DNA from: Achromobacter sp. MYb9
GTDB taxonomy: Bacteria; Pseudomonadota; Gammaproteobacteria; Burkholderiales; Burkholderiaceae_B
Reading direction: 5' to 3'
NCBI RefSeq assembly: GCF_002975275.1
Contig: NZ_PCOQ01000002.1
Coordinates: forward strand, 372,001-436,000
Length of the DNA: 64,000 nt
Shown: positions 36,162-46,630 of the stretch, in pieces
Position numbering within the stretch: position 1 is the stretch's first letter
Layout of the letters: each line of letters opens with the position of its first letter
Made by a program: the position numbers and the translations under genes
The notes under the pieces: generated by a model
The model's input: only the letters and a program-made list of their open reading frames with translations
What the model was told of the DNA's origin: nothing
The model's database searches: none

Positions 36162-37316
36162 ATGGATACCCTTATTCCTTTTGACTATGGCACCTTGCGC
36201 GTGATCTGGTGGGTGCTGCTGGGCGCGTTGCTGATCGGCTTCGCCGTCATGGACGGCTTCGACCTGGGGGTGGCCGCCTTGCTGCCCGTCGTGGCCAAGA
36301 CCGACGCCGAGCGCCGCGTGGTGATCAACGTGGTCGGCCCCGTGTGGGAAGGCAACCAGGTCTGGCTGATCACGGCGGGCGGCGCGATCTTCGCTGCCTG
36401 GCCGCTGCTGTATGCCGCGTCGTTCTCCGGGTTCTACCTGGCGATGATGTTGGCGTTGATTGCGCTGATCCTGCGTCCCGTGGGCTTCAAGTACCGCAGC
36501 AAGATGGAAGGCAGCCGCTGGCGCAACAGCTGGGATGGCGTGCTGTGTTTTTCGGGCGTGGTGGCCTCGCTGGTATTCGGCGTGGCGGTCGGCAACATCA
36601 TTCTGGGCGTGCCGTTCACGTTCCAGGGTTCCGCGCTGCGAATGATGTACGAAGGCCATTTCTACCAGCTGTTCACGCCGTTCGCGCTATTGTGCGGCGT
36701 GTTGAGCGTGGTGATGCTGGCCATGCACGGCGCGGTGCTGCTGGCCTGGCGCACGGAAGACCCCATTTCGTCGCGGGCCCGCAATTGGGGGCGTCTGCTG
36801 GCGTTGCTGACGGTGGCGCTGTTCGTCGCGGGCGGCTTCTGGGTCGCGGGCGGTCTCAACGGCCACGTCATCACCAGCGCGGTCGACATGAAGGGGCCGT
36901 CGGACCCCATGCTCAAGTCCGTGAGCGTGCAGGCCGGCGCCTGGATGGCCAACTACGCGAAATGGCCGTTGATGTGGATCGCGCCCGCGCTGGGCGTGGC
37001 CGGTGCGGTGCTGGTGCTGCTGCTCTTGAGCGTGCGCGCCCATGTCCTGTCGTTCCTGGCCTCTGCGCTGTCGATCGCGGGCGTCATCCTGACCGTGGGC
37101 TTTTCGCTGTTCCCGTTCCTGATGCCGTCGTCGACCAACCCGCAAGCCGGCCTGACCGTCTGGGACGCGTCGTCCAGCCATCTGACGCTGTGGATCATGG
37201 TGATCGCGGTGGTCATCTTCCTGCCTATCGTCACGCTCTACACCGCCTGGGTGTATCGCGTCATGCGCGGCAAGGTCACCCATGATTCCGTGGGCGACAC
37301 GCCCAACTCTTACTGA
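36162..37316 (+). CDS. cydB: Cytochrome bd ubiquinol oxidase subunit II
   Basis: Membrane partner of CydA, 384 residues with about eight helices. The conserved N-terminal run includes WWVLLGALLIGFAVMDGFDLG and GPVWEGNQVWLI. GGGGGAGAAG lies just upstream of the ATG. It starts 13 nt after cydA and is followed by cydX. Length agrees with E. coli CydB (379). Confidence 0.96.
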   Translation: MDTLIPFDYGTLRVIWWVLLGALLIGFAVMDGFDLGVAALLPVVAKTDAERRVVINVVGPVWEGNQVWLITAGGAIFAAWPLLYAASFSGFYLAMMLALIALILRPVGFKYRSKMEGSRWRNSWDGVLCFSGVVASLVFGVAVGNIILGVPFTFQGSALRMMYEGHFYQLFTPFALLCGVLSVVMLAMHGAVLLAWRTEDPISSRARNWGRLLALLTVALFVAGGFWVAGGLNGHVITSAVDMKGPSDPMLKSVSVQAGAWMANYAKWPLMWIAPALGVAGAVLVLLLLSVRAHVLSFLASALSIAGVILTVGFSLFPFLMPSSTNPQAGLTVWDASSSHLTLWIMVIAVVIFLPIVTLYTAWVYRVMRGKVTHDSVGDTPNSY

Positions 37317-37332
37317 AAAAGGAGCCTCCACC

Positions 37333-37458
37333 ATGTGGTATTTCTCGTGGATACTCGGCTTGGGCCTGGCGTGTGCGTTCGCTATCCTCAATGCAATGTG
37401 GTTCGAGCTGCGCGAAGGGCATTCGCATGACCCGCGCGCCAGCCGTGGCGACGAGTGA
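37333..37458 (+). CDS. cydX: Cytochrome bd small subunit CydX
   Basis: A 41-residue one-helix protein required for stable CydAB. It begins MWYFSWILGLGLACAFAI with the conserved Trp-Tyr-Phe and the membrane helix, then NAMWFELRE and a hydrophilic tail. AAGGAGCC precedes the ATG. It lies 16 nt after cydB, and its TGA overlaps the GTG start of cydD, so it is part of the operon. It is easily missed because of its size. Confidence 0.93.
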   Translation: MWYFSWILGLGLACAFAILNAMWFELREGHSHDPRASRGDE

Positions 37459-39206
37459 GCGGCGGCGCTAGCACCCTCGAGCACGATCCCTCGGCCAGTC
37501 TGCAGAAACCGCCGCGCGAACAGTCGCGGTGGTTGATGGCGCTTGCCAAGGCGGCGAGGGTTCCATTGATGCTGGCGGGGGCCGCGCCGCTGGTCAGCGG
37601 CGCCTTGCTGGTCGTGCAGGCGTGGCTGCTGGCCAGCGTGCTGGACGCGGCCATCGTCCGCCAGGCGCCGCGCCAGGAATTGCTGGGCGCCATCTTGGGC
37701 ATCGCCGGGTTGATGTTGCTGCGCGCGTGCATCACCTGGGCCGGGGAGCGCGCCGGGGCGGACGCCGCTGAACGCATCAAGCGCCACGTGCGCCAGGCGC
37801 TGTTTGCCCGGTTGGTGGCGAAGGGGCCGTACTGGAGCCGCGGCAAGGCGTCGGGTGAATTGGCCAGCGCGGTCGTCGACCAGGTCGAGGCGTTGGACGG
37901 CTTCTTTGCCAAGTACCTGCCCGCGATGGCCGCAGCCGCGATGTTGCCGGTGGCGTTTTCGGTGCTGTTGTTGCCGGTGGACGTGATCGCGGGTCTGGTG
38001 TTGTTGATCACCGCGCCGCTGATCCCGCTGTTCATGGCGTTGGTGGGGTGGGGCGCGCAAGGCGCCAGCCGCCGTCACCTGCGTGCTTTCGCTCGCTTGT
38101 CCGGCTTTTTCGCCGACCGCCTGCGCGGGCTGTCCACGTTGAAACTCTATGGCCGGGCGCAAGCCGAGGCGGCCTCTGTCGTGGCCGCCAGCGATGCGTT
38201 GCGCCAGCGCACGATGTCGGTGCTGCGCATCGCTTTCCTGTCGTCCGCGGTACTGGAGTTTTTCGCCGCGCTGGGCGTGGCGGGAGTGGCCGTATATATC
38301 GGCCTGACCTATCTTGGATTCCTGGACCTGCGGTGGTCGCCTCTGACCTTGCAGGCGGGCCTGTTCTGCCTGTTGATGGCGCCGGAGGTCTATGCGCCGT
38401 TGCGCCAGTTCGCCGCGCACTATCACGACCGCGCCACGGCGTTGGCGGCCGTGACGCAGATCGCCGTGCTGTTCGATGGCCTGCCGCAAGATGCCGAAGC
38501 TGGTCCGGCCGCGCCGGGGGCGGTCGCGCTGGCTGCGTCCGGTGCGGGCGCGCAGGTCGACGTGATTGGCTTGCGCGTGAACGCGCCCGGACGCGGGCAG
38601 ACTGTTCTGGATGGCGCCGGATTGCATCTGGCGCCGGGCGAGCAGGTCGCGTTGATGGGGCCCAGTGGCATCGGCAAGTCCACGTTGATCGAAGCCCTTG
38701 CGCGCTTGCGGCCGTTTGACGGCGAGGTCCGCATCGACGGCGTGCCGCTGGCCGACTGGGATGAAGCTGTCTTGCGCCAGCGCGTGGCGCTGATCGGGCA
38801 AAAGCCGCAGCTGCTGGCGGGGTCGATTGCCGACAACCTCCGGCTGGGCCGCCCGGGCGCGTCCGATGCCGAATTGCGCGACGCGGCCCGCCGCGCCTGT
38901 GTGCTGGAATTTTCGGACGAGCTGCCGCAAGGCCTGGACACGCCGCTGGGCAGCCGCGGCCATGGCCTGTCAGGCGGGCAGGCGCAGCGTGTTGCGCTGG
39001 CGCGCCTGTTCCTGCGGGATCCCGGGCTGATCCTCCTGGACGAACCCACGGCGCATCTCGACGAGGCTACCCAGGCCCGGGTGCTGGATGAAATCCTGGA
39101 ATTCTCCGTGGGCCGCACGTTGCTGCTGGCCACGCATGCGCCGGCGGTCGCGGCCCGGTTCGGTCGCGTGCTGCGGGTAGCGAGCGGAAAAGTGGAAGAC
39201 GCATGA
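37455..39206 (+). CDS. cydD: Glutathione/cysteine exporter ABC subunit CydD
   Basis: Half-transporter that with CydC exports cysteine or glutathione and is needed to assemble cytochrome bd. Six membrane helices (about residues 30-320) precede an ATPase domain with Walker A GPSGIGKST, signature LSGGQAQRVALARL and Walker B LILLDEPTAHLDEAT. The start is a GTG overlapping the cydX stop (GTGA). At 583 residues it matches E. coli CydD (588). Confidence 0.94.
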   Translation: MSGGASTLEHDPSASLQKPPREQSRWLMALAKAARVPLMLAGAAPLVSGALLVVQAWLLASVLDAAIVRQAPRQELLGAILGIAGLMLLRACITWAGERAGADAAERIKRHVRQALFARLVAKGPYWSRGKASGELASAVVDQVEALDGFFAKYLPAMAAAAMLPVAFSVLLLPVDVIAGLVLLITAPLIPLFMALVGWGAQGASRRHLRAFARLSGFFADRLRGLSTLKLYGRAQAEAASVVAASDALRQRTMSVLRIAFLSSAVLEFFAALGVAGVAVYIGLTYLGFLDLRWSPLTLQAGLFCLLMAPEVYAPLRQFAAHYHDRATALAAVTQIAVLFDGLPQDAEAGPAAPGAVALAASGAGAQVDVIGLRVNAPGRGQTVLDGAGLHLAPGEQVALMGPSGIGKSTLIEALARLRPFDGEVRIDGVPLADWDEAVLRQRVALIGQKPQLLAGSIADNLRLGRPGASDAELRDAARRACVLEFSDELPQGLDTPLGSRGHGLSGGQAQRVALARLFLRDPGLILLDEPTAHLDEATQARVLDEILEFSVGRTLLLATHAPAVAARFGRVLRVASGKVEDA

Positions 39207-40897
39207 AGAATTTGCTGTTGCTGGCGCCGTTGTACGCACGCCGAAAAAGCGGGCTTTTGCTCGCATTGTTCTGTGCGTTGGCAACCGTTGCCGCAGGCGT
39301 TGGCCTGTTGGGGGTGTCCGGTTGGTTCCTGACGGGCGCGGCCCTGGCGGGGGCAGGCGGGGTGTTCAACTTGTTCGCGCCGTCGGCGCTGGTGCGCGGC
39401 CTGTCATTTCTGCGCATCGTGTCGCGCTATGCGGATCGCGTCGTGGGCCACTCGGCTACCTTGCGTCTGCTGGCCGATCTGCGCGCCACGGTGTTCGGGG
39501 CGCTGATCAGGCTGACGCCGCGTCAGTTGGCGAAGTACCGCAGCGGCGATCTGGTGGCGCGAATGACGGGCGACGTCGATGCGCTGGATACCGTGTTCCT
39601 GTTCGTGCTGGCGCCGTTGGCGACCGCCATCCTGGGGGGCGCCGTGCTGACCGCAGTGCTTGGCATGTGGGTGCCGGCCGCCGCGCTGACGTTCGCGCTG
39701 GCGTTGCTGGCCGCCTGTGTCCTGGTGCCTGGGTGGCTGCTGCGCGCGGCGCGCAAGCCGGGCGCAGCAGCCCAGGAAAGCGCGTCGGGATTGCGCGCGG
39801 CGACGTTGGACGCGGTGGACGGCCACGCGGACATGGTGGCGTTGCATGCGCAGGCGCCGACCACCGCGCATTTCGAACGGCTGTGCGAAGCCAGCGCGCG
39901 GGCCCGTCGCAGCCAGGCCCGGGTGGCGGCGCGCGGACAGTGGTTCCTGCAAGTCGCGGCGGGCCTGTCGGTGTTGGCGTTGCTGTGGTTCGGGTTGGGG
40001 ACGCATGAGGCCGGGCAGATCGAAGGCCCCGTCCTGGTGGGCTTGTTGCTGGCCGTGATCGGCATTTTCGAAGTGGCGGGGCCGATCATGCGCGGCGCGT
40101 CCCGCATGGGGTCGGCGATGTCGGCCGCGGCGCGCATCCGGGAAGTGACGCAAGCGCAGCCGGACATGCAGGATGCGCCCGTCGTGCGCGCCTTGCCGTC
40201 CGCGGGGGCGCTGGAGCTGGACGGGGTCGTGTTCCGTTATCCGTCCCGGGGGCAGGGTGTGTACCCCGCAGTGCTGGACGGCGTCAGCTTGCGGGTCGAG
40301 CCCGGCGAGCGGGTCGCCATCATGGGGGCAAGCGGGCAGGGCAAATCCACGCTGTTGCATCTGATCCTGCGCCTGGAGGATCCGCAGTCGGGACAGGTGC
40401 GCTTCGGCGGCTGCGATGCGCGCGATTGCACGCAGGCGGATTGGCACCGGCGCATTGCATTGCTGTCCCAGGACGCCCCGGTGTTCCTGGGTACCTTGCG
40501 CACGAATCTGCTGATCGGCGACCCCGACGCGGACGATGCGGCGCTATGGGGTGCGTTGGACGCGGCCAGGCTGGGCGATTTCGTGCGTGGCCTGCCCGAC
40601 GGACTGGACACGTGGGCGGGCGAGACCGGTTCGCAGCTGTCGGCGGGCCAGGCGCGCCGCCTGTGCCTGGCGCGGGCGCTGCTGTCGCCAGCGGCGGTCA
40701 TCGTGCTGGACGAACCCACCGCAGGTCTGGACGCCGCGGCGCAGACCGACTTTTTCAATGACCTGGAACGCGCGGTGCGGGGACGCACGGTGGTGCTGGC
40801 CACGCACGCGGCCTTGCCCGCCGGCGCGGTCGACCGCTGCTACGAGTTGCGTCACGCTCGATTACATGACTTGTCACGGGAGGCAATCCTGGCTTAA
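39203..40897 (+). CDS. cydC: Glutathione/cysteine exporter ABC subunit CydC
   Basis: Partner of CydD, 564 residues. The N-terminal membrane domain is typical (LGVSGWFLTGAALAG with SFLRIVSRYADRVVGH). The ATPase domain has Walker A GASGQGKST, the deviant signature LSAGQARRLCLARAL and Walker B VIVLDEPTAGLD. The signature deviates at the second Gly (LSAGQ), common in CydC. It overlaps cydD by 4 nt. A small dyad, GCAAGG/CCTTGC (40906-40927), follows its stop. Confidence 0.94.
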   Translation: MKNLLLLAPLYARRKSGLLLALFCALATVAAGVGLLGVSGWFLTGAALAGAGGVFNLFAPSALVRGLSFLRIVSRYADRVVGHSATLRLLADLRATVFGALIRLTPRQLAKYRSGDLVARMTGDVDALDTVFLFVLAPLATAILGGAVLTAVLGMWVPAAALTFALALLAACVLVPGWLLRAARKPGAAAQESASGLRAATLDAVDGHADMVALHAQAPTTAHFERLCEASARARRSQARVAARGQWFLQVAAGLSVLALLWFGLGTHEAGQIEGPVLVGLLLAVIGIFEVAGPIMRGASRMGSAMSAAARIREVTQAQPDMQDAPVVRALPSAGALELDGVVFRYPSRGQGVYPAVLDGVSLRVEPGERVAIMGASGQGKSTLLHLILRLEDPQSGQVRFGGCDARDCTQADWHRRIALLSQDAPVFLGTLRTNLLIGDPDADDAALWGALDAARLGDFVRGLPDGLDTWAGETGSQLSAGQARRLCLARALLSPAAVIVLDEPTAGLDAAAQTDFFNDLERAVRGRTVVLATHAALPAGAVDRCYELRHARLHDLSREAILA

Positions 40898-40951
40898 GCG
40901 CGGTGGCAAGGTTATAGTTCGCCTTGCTTCAATTCTTCAGGGCCGCCTTCC

Positions 40952-41503
40952 ATGCAGACCGACAACGCCGAGTACATCCGGCGCACCATCCGCAGCGTTC
41001 CGGACTGGCCCCAACCGGGTGTCGTGTTCCGCGACATCACGCCGGTTCTGCAAGATCCGCGCGCGTTCCGGGTGCTGATCGATCTGTTCGTCTACCGTTA
41101 TATGCGCCAGCGCCTTGACCTGGTGGCGGGCGTCGACGCACGCGGCTTCATCGTGGGCAGCGTGCTGGCCTACGAACTGAATCTGGGTTTCGTGCCCGTG
41201 CGCAAGAAGGGTAAGTTGCCCTTTCGCACCGTGGCCGAGGAATACTCGCTTGAATACGGCAACGCCGCCGTCGAGATGCACACCGATTCCGTGCGCACCG
41301 GCCAGCGTGTGTTGCTGGTCGATGACCTGATCGCCACGGGCGGCACCATGCTGGCCGCCATCAAGTTGCTACAGCGCCTGGGCGCGAACGTGGTCGAAGC
41401 CGCCGCCATCATCGATCTGCCCGATCTGGGCGGTTCGGCCAAGGTGGCCGCCACCGGCACGCCGCTCTACACGGTCTGTCAGTACGGCGGCACCACGCCG
41501 TAA
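40952..41503 (+). CDS. apt: Adenine phosphoribosyltransferase
   Basis: Salvages adenine to AMP using PRPP. It has 183 residues, with [21 protein letters not shown] at the N-terminus, the substrate segment KKGKLPF and the PRPP loop [17 protein letters not shown]. It starts 54 nt after cydC. A TATAGT hexamer in that gap (within the CydC-end dyad) could be its own -10. Functionally unrelated to the oxidase, so co-transcription would be incidental. Confidence 0.95.
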   Translation: MQTDNAEYIRRTIRSVPDWPQPGVVFRDITPVLQDPRAFRVLIDLFVYRYMRQRLDLVAGVDARGFIVGSVLAYELNLGFVPVRKKGKLPFRTVAEEYSLEYGNAAVEMHTDSVRTGQRVLLVDDLIATGGTMLAAIKLLQRLGANVVEAAAIIDLPDLGGSAKVAATGTPLYTVCQYGGTTP

Positions 41504-41570
41504 TCGGCGGCGCGGCCGGGTGCCCGGTGTGCCGGGCCCTGGCCACGGCGTGCTCCGGGCGTCACCCGTC

Positions 41571-42461
41571 CTATGAATCGGACAGGCGGGGCTGGATGAA
41601 GTCCAGGAACGCCTTGGTTTTGGCGGGCAGCATGCGGGACGGCAGCAGTGCGAACAGCGGCAGGGGCGTCAGGCTCCAGTCGGGCAGCACGCGCACCAAT
41701 CCCGCCTGCTTGATGGCGCGCTCCATCGCATCGAACACCAGCAGCGGCGTAATGCCCAGCCCTTGGCCGGCCAGGCGTCCCAGCATGCCCACATTGTTCG
41801 CCGACAGGCGGCCGGAAACCTGCACGCGCTCTACCTTGTCGCCCGAGTGGAGCATCCAGAAAGAGGATTCCTCGCGCATGGTCGGCCGCAGGCATTCATG
41901 GTGCGTCAGGTCGGCGGGCACGCGCGGTTCGCCGTGGCGCGCCAGGTAGGCCGGCGACGCATACAACTGGTGGGCCATCAGCACGATCTTGCGCGAGATC
42001 AGGCTGGAATCGGGCTGCTGCCCGAAGCGCAGGATCAGGTCGAACGGATTGCTGATGGGGTCGATCGGGCGCATGCTCAGGTCGAAATCGCATTCGATGT
42101 CGGGATGCTGCTCTCGAAATTCACTGATGACGGCAGGCAGGAACAACTGGGCCAGGCTGGTGGGCAACGAAATGCGCAGGCGGCCCTTGGGCTGCACCGC
42201 CATGTCCAGCAACTGGTCGTGCGCGATGCGCGCTTCTTCCACGATGTGCCGGCAGCGTTCGAAGTAGATGGCGCCCGCTTCAGTCAGATCGATCTTGCGC
42301 GTGCTGCGGTTCAACAGGCGCATGCCCACGCTGCGTTCCAGTTCGCTGACCCGGCGAGAGAGCGTGGAGGTCGGAATATTCAAGGCTTCCGCAGCGTGGC
42401 TGAAGTTCTTGCGCTTGGCGACTTCGACGAAAAGCGCGATGTCGTTAAGCTGGATATCCAT
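41571..42461 (-). CDS. LysR-family transcriptional regulator
   Basis: A 296-residue LTTR. The N-terminal winged helix (MDIQLNDIALFVEVAKRKNF, then HAAEALNIPTSTLSRRVSELER) is followed by the periplasmic-binding-type effector domain, with PKGRLRISLPTSLAQ as the hinge. The subgroup resembles DsdC/AaeR-like regulators. I prefer MDIQ over an ATG six codons upstream, because a perfect inverted repeat (42480-42517) abuts the upstream start. It is divergent from the DUF4148 gene 382 bp away. The effector is unknown. Confidence 0.88.
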   Translation of the reverse strand: MDIQLNDIALFVEVAKRKNFSHAAEALNIPTSTLSRRVSELERSVGMRLLNRSTRKIDLTEAGAIYFERCRHIVEEARIAHDQLLDMAVQPKGRLRISLPTSLAQLFLPAVISEFREQHPDIECDFDLSMRPIDPISNPFDLILRFGQQPDSSLISRKIVLMAHQLYASPAYLARHGEPRVPADLTHHECLRPTMREESSFWMLHSGDKVERVQVSGRLSANNVGMLGRLAGQGLGITPLLVFDAMERAIKQAGLVRVLPDWSLTPLPLFALLPSRMLPAKTKAFLDFIQPRLSDS

Positions 42462-42479
42462 AAGGCCCTCTAGACTCAA

Positions 42480-42517
42480 AATTCCATTTCTGGCAGATTT
42501 GTATGATAAATGGAATT
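42480..42517. promoter_or_regulatory. Perfect 10 bp inverted repeat upstream of the LysR gene
   Basis: AATTCCATTT (42480-42489) and AAATGGAATT (42508-42517) are exact reverse complements 18 bp apart, just upstream of the LysR start. Its position, AT-richness and symmetry fit an LTTR autoregulatory site. Confidence 0.5.
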
Positions 42518-42843
42518 ATTGTCCCGCCAGCAGAAATGTCTATTTCCCCACGCGGAACTTCCTGTTCCCGGCGGGTGGCCGCAGGTTCCGCGACCCAGCT
42601 TGCTTGTAGCTGAATGCCTGCAGGGCTTGTCGCGCCTGGCTTGGCAGAAAAGCTGCGCAAGAATCGCGCAGATGGCGCCGGATACATCGTGCAATTGTCC
42701 CATCCGTGAAAATATGTTCACCAAAATAAGGGTTTTTACTAGGCGCCAATCGCCAGATACTTCGTCCCAGCAATCAAACAGTCACATCGCAGCTGCCAGC
42801 CTGGCAGAAGACGCTGTGCAAGGTTTAGGATGGAGTCATCACA
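42518..42843. other. Intergenic stretch before the DUF4148 gene
   Basis: About 326 bp with no recognisable gene. It should contain the promoter of the DUF4148 gene, probably in the AT-rich part near 42710-42745. A GGATGGAG run just before 42844 serves as ribosome site. Confidence 0.4.
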
Positions 42844-43227
42844 ATGAAAGCCCTAGCAACCGCACTTATGGTCACCGCAACCCTGGTTGGCATGTCCGCC
42901 GCTCACGCCGATGGCAAGACGCGTGAACAGGTTCAACAAGAACTGCAGGCCGCCAAGGCCGCAGGCCAAGTCACGTTCGGCGAACTGGATTACCCGCCCG
43001 CCGCCGCTGCTCAGACCAGCATGACGCGCGATCAGGTGCAGCAAGAACTGCAAAGCGCCAAGGCCGCAGGCCAGGTCACGACCGCCGAACTGGACTACCC
43101 GCCCCGCGCTGCCGTGTCGCAGTCCGGCGGCAAGACCCGCGAGCAGGTCCGCCAGGAATTGGCCGAAGCCAAGGCCCGTGGCGAATACACCTTCGGTGAA
43201 CTGGACTACCCGCCCAAGGGCAAGTAA
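42844..43227 (+). CDS. Secreted DUF4148-type protein with three tandem repeats
   Basis: A 127-residue exported protein of unknown function. A signal peptide (residues 1-22, ending AHA) is followed by three copies of a 35-37 residue unit, each built as TR-QV-QEL--AKA-G--T--ELDYPP (starting at about residues 26, 61 and 98). DUF4148 proteins usually carry one such unit, as I recall; tripling is unusual. Short secreted proteins of this type are abundant in Burkholderiales. It ends at a clear terminator, so it is monocistronic. The nearby LysR gene may regulate it. Confidence 0.8.
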   Translation: MKALATALMVTATLVGMSAAHADGKTREQVQQELQAAKAAGQVTFGELDYPPAAAAQTSMTRDQVQQELQSAKAAGQVTTAELDYPPRAAVSQSGGKTREQVRQELAEAKARGEYTFGELDYPPKGK

Positions 43228-43676
43228 GGCCCGACGCCGGACGACGTCTGGCCCCGGATGGTCACGAGAAACCCCTTGAGACGCCGAGGGGTTTTTTATT
43301 GCCGGTTTGCGGCGGGGACGGCGACACAGTGTGGCGTTTTTGCCGCAAAACTGTGCGCGTGCTTGAACAAGTGTTGTCGGTGAATCCGGCACGCTAACGG
43401 GGTAAGAGCGCGCGCATTTTCGATTTGCGAGCAAAGATTCATATTTATTTTCAAGGCGTTAACGCAGGTTTCCAGACCTGGCGAGGTGTCAGCTGGCCGT
43501 CATTATCCCAACCATGGAAAGTAGTTCTTCGAAATCCGTGTTACTTCGGGTTGGCGCAAGCCGGACACTAGATTCCGTGCAGACGCCGCTTGCGTGTTCG
43601 CAGCGGCACGCAAAGGCCCCGTCGTTGGGACGGCGCGGTTGCGGATGCCTTTTATCTCGCCATTTTGGGGACTTAT
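43228..43676. other. Intergenic stretch before the porin gene
   Basis: 449 bp containing the terminator of the upstream gene (43269-43298) and the leader of the porin. The AT-rich patch at 43425-43460 is the likeliest promoter site. No small gene is convincing. A long 5' leader would be in keeping with control of porins by small RNAs, but that is inference. Confidence 0.4.
43269..43298 (+). terminator. Intrinsic terminator of the DUF4148 gene
   Basis: AAACCCCT (43269-43276) pairs with AGGGGTTT (43287-43294), followed by TTTTATT. It lies 42 nt after the stop. Confidence 0.8.
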
Positions 43677-44789
43677 ATGAAGAAGACGCTATTGGCCGTC
43701 GCGTTGCTGGCAGGCTTTGCCGGCGCCGCGCAAGCCGCAGACTCCGTGACGCTGTACGGCTTGATCGACGCCGGTATCGGCTACGAACAAGTGAAGTTCA
43801 ATGGGGTGTCGCAAAGCCGCTTCGGCGGCGTGCAGGGCGTGAGCAGCGGTTCGCGCTTCGGCCTGCGCGGCACGGAAGACCTGGGCGACGGCTTGCGCGC
43901 CGTGTTCACGCTGGAAGGCGGTTTCGGTCCCATGAACGGCAAGTCGCTGCAGAGCGGCCGCCTGTTCGGCCGTCAGGCCACCGTGGGCCTGGACAGCGAT
44001 TCCTGGGGCCGTCTGGAATTCGGCCGCCAAACGAACCTGGCGTCGAAGTACTTCGGTTCGATCGACCCGTTCTCGATCAGCTACAACACCGCGAACATGG
44101 GTACCACGTTCGGTAGCGCCAACACGATGCGCCTGGACAACCTGGTTCTGTACCAGACCCCGAGCATGGGCGGCTTCAAGGCAGGCGTGGGCTATTCGTT
44201 CAGCGCCGACGACAGCGTCAGCGACACGACCCAGACCGGCTTTGCCACGGGCGACAACAATCGCGTGCTGACCGCCGGCGTGCAATACGTCAACGGCCCG
44301 CTGAACGTGGCCCTGGCCTACGACCGTTTCGATCCGACGAACAAGCGCGTCGGCGGCAAAGACTCGGCCCGCATCCAGGAATACATCATCGGCGGTTCGT
44401 ACGACTTTGAAGTCGTGAAGCTGGCTGCCGCTTTCGGCCAGACCCGCGACGGCTGGTTCATCGGCCAGAACATGGGCACCACGCCCGACGGCATGAACAA
44501 CCTGGGTTCGTTCAAGTTGGCTGATGGCTTCCGCGCCAACTCCTACATGATCGGCGCCACCGTGCCGCTGGGCCGCCACGCCGTGTTCGGTTCGTGGCAG
44601 CGCGCCACCGCGGGCAACGACAAGCTGACGGGCGACGACGCCACGTTCAACGTGTACAGCCTGGGCTACACCTACGACTTCACCAAGCGCACCAACCTGT
44701 ACGCGTACGCTTCCTACGGCGACAACTACGCGTTCCAGCACGATGCACGCGACACCGCCGTTGCAATGGGTATTCGTCACCGGTTCTAA
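43677..44789 (+). CDS. General outer-membrane porin (Gram-negative porin family)
   Basis: Trimeric 16-strand porin of the betaproteobacterial Omp32/OmpQ type, 370 residues. A signal peptide (MKKTLLAVALLAGFAGAAQA, residues 1-20) is followed by SVTLYGLIDAGIGYE. The SRFGLRGTEDLGDGLRAVFTLE and LFGRQATVGL segments are the family signature, and the last residue is Phe in MGIRHRF, as required for Bam recognition. Selectivity cannot be read reliably. It is monocistronic. Confidence 0.93.
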   Translation: MKKTLLAVALLAGFAGAAQAADSVTLYGLIDAGIGYEQVKFNGVSQSRFGGVQGVSSGSRFGLRGTEDLGDGLRAVFTLEGGFGPMNGKSLQSGRLFGRQATVGLDSDSWGRLEFGRQTNLASKYFGSIDPFSISYNTANMGTTFGSANTMRLDNLVLYQTPSMGGFKAGVGYSFSADDSVSDTTQTGFATGDNNRVLTAGVQYVNGPLNVALAYDRFDPTNKRVGGKDSARIQEYIIGGSYDFEVVKLAAAFGQTRDGWFIGQNMGTTPDGMNNLGSFKLADGFRANSYMIGATVPLGRHAVFGSWQRATAGNDKLTGDDATFNVYSLGYTYDFTKRTNLYAYASYGDNYAFQHDARDTAVAMGIRHRF

Positions 44790-44909
44790 GCGGCAACGCA
44801 TCCGGCCGGGCCTTGCTGAATGCGCGGCTTATCTCCGTAAGCCGCCGAGTGACAGCGACCCCCCCCGCTTATTTGGGTCCGGCCGGGCGTGTTTGACGTA
44901 CAGAAGGGA

Positions 44910-44931
44910 AGGGCCTCCGCAAGGAGGCCCT
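44910..44931. terminator. Hairpin between convergent porin and ilvA
   Basis: AGGGCCTCC (44910-44918), loop GCAA, GGAGGCCCT (44923-44931), perfect 9 bp. On the minus strand it is followed by TCCCTTCT, so it suits ilvA best but can serve both genes. Confidence 0.6.
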
Positions 44932-44963
44932 CTCGCATTGGGGCGGCAGGCAGCGCCGGGCGC

Positions 44964-46490
<1,527 letters not shown>

Positions 46491-46630
46491 GAGTGAGGAC
46501 GTGGGCAGGATTATTGCAGGGAAAGCCGGGTTGCCCGAAAGGTTTATGGCCAGAATGACGCCGCGTGGACGGCGAAGGCGCGATCGATTCCTGATCGTTA
46601 CGTGCTTGGGCGCGGCTACACTCGCTCATC

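Noticed and set aside
41504-41570. GC-rich short hairpins between apt and the LysR gene as a terminator
   Set aside because: Only a 5 bp stem and no T-run; the region can end both genes but I cannot support a specific site.
44865-44872. Poly-C tract after the porin gene
   Set aside because: It is downstream of the stop codon and not in a promoter spacer, so phase variation is unlikely.
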